The notes under the pieces are model-generated. The model was not told the DNA's origin. It did not search any database and saw nothing but the letters and a program-made list of their open reading frames with translations. From an uncultured Acidobacteriota bacterium (GTDB taxonomy: Bacteria > Acidobacteriota > UBA6911 > CAINFC01): 52,098 bases of DNA. The position numbers were made by a program, and so were the translations under genes. Of the stretch, positions 51,721-52,098 are shown piece by piece; the stretch's first letter is position 1; each line of letters begins with the position of its first letter. The stretch spans positions 1-52,098 of the forward strand of contig CAINFC010000021.1 in assembly GCA_903847975.1 (NCBI GenBank). The letters run 5' to 3'.

Positions 51721-52098
51721 ACCAGGTCCCATCGGGACGGAAGAACATAGCACGGTAAAGTCGCTCACCCCATCCGAAACACCCGTATGGCTTCTTTCTT
51801 CCTTCCCGATTTTCCCGTCCTGTGGAAAGGTTGGGCTAACAGGAAGAAAGGAAGAGCGGGAAGAAAAGCGGAAGGTCCTGACGCCAGGAGATTTTTTGGG
51901 AACGCAACAGCAATGATGGCCCGGCAAAAAAGTCCCACATTTTCGGATTTCCTTTGTGGAAAGCCCTTATAGTTGGTGATTGACGGCTGTACCCCGAAGA
52001 GGGTACAGCCGTCGCCGTTCTTTCTTTTTTGCTACTTTTTTCTTTCTGTGAAAGCCGTGGATCACTGTGGAAAAAGAGGAAAACAGAAGGAGCACCCA
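51721..52098. other. Gene-free end of the window
   Basis: No gene is seen in these 378 bases. CTTTCTTCCT (51794-51803) is repeated in inverted form as AGGAAGAAAG (51841-51850), a ten-base stem with a 37-base loop, and a strong terminator-like hairpin lies at 51982-52030. A purine-rich stretch follows. An incoming gene may begin beyond 52098. Confidence 0.5.
51982..52030 (+). terminator. Probable Rho-independent terminator
   Basis: GACGGCTGTACCC (51982-51994) and GGGTACAGCCGTC (52001-52013) form a perfect 13-bp stem with a CGAAGA loop. A T-rich stretch (GTTCTTTCTTTTTT) begins a few bases later. It lies about 260 bp after the pseudouridine synthase, so it could serve that transcript or an unseen small RNA. 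Confidence 0.65.

Overview
The window most resembles a chromosomal segment of a diderm heterotroph of the Acidobacteriota or a close relative. The main reasons are three large TonB-dependent receptors with an N-terminal carboxypeptidase-regulatory-like domain (the Oar/CarboxypepD_reg type that is expanded in that phylum, here without SusD partners), a membrane Ser/Thr kinase with a PD40/TolB beta-propeller sensor, several exported sulfatases, and families of palindromic intergenic repeats. GC content is roughly 60 % by eye. There are no rRNA, tRNA or CRISPR sequences that I could recognise. The phylum call is an inference from gene families, not from a marker gene.

Layout. 1-1127: no gene; hairpin-rich repeats including a 389-bp-spaced tandem duplication. 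1128-6434 (+): sulfatase and TonB-dependent receptor, the receptor flanked by two 81-bp elements with terminal inverted repeats. 6615-7652 (-): secreted zinc metallopeptidase. 7954-19370 (+): two giant tandem paralogues (SBBP propeller, IPT/TIG-like repeats, clostripain C11 protease) and a third secreted protein (M23-like, PPC x2, F5/8C). 19373-22111 (-): receptor kinase, tail to tail with the preceding gene. 22505-23598 (+): HDAC-family deacetylase overlapping a GNAT acetyltransferase by ATGA.

24048-41355 is almost entirely minus strand and reads as a polysaccharide-utilisation region. In transcription order it holds a GNAT protein, a heparinase II/III-like protein, a TonB-dependent receptor, a relic receptor fragment abutting the 3' end of a group II intron, an exported polysaccharide pyruvyl transferase-family protein, an arylsulfatase, a LacI-type regulator, a TonB-dependent receptor, a Tat-exported Gfo/Idh/MocA oxidoreductase and a HEAT-repeat protein. 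41495-43195 (+) is a KefB-like antiporter. 43276-47659 (-) is a TPR protein translationally linked to a large secreted protein resembling alpha-glucuronidase-type glycoside hydrolases. 47745-49172 (+) is a secreted CARDB/BACON-like protein. 49218-49600 (-) is a TonB-receptor relic. 49659-51720 (+) holds an Ste24-type M48 protease and an RluA-family pseudouridine synthase.

How the genes may work together (inference): receptors import oligosaccharides released at the surface by sulfatases, the lyase-like protein and the glucuronidase-like protein, under LacI-type control. The best candidates for something undescribed are (i) a shared C-terminal motif, hydrophobic-LPL-x-hydrophobic-Lys/Arg, ending four large secreted proteins here, which looks like a sorting tag, and (ii) a structured, terminator-ended intergenic segment (about 38371-38582) that looks like a plus-strand small RNA gene lying among minus-strand genes.
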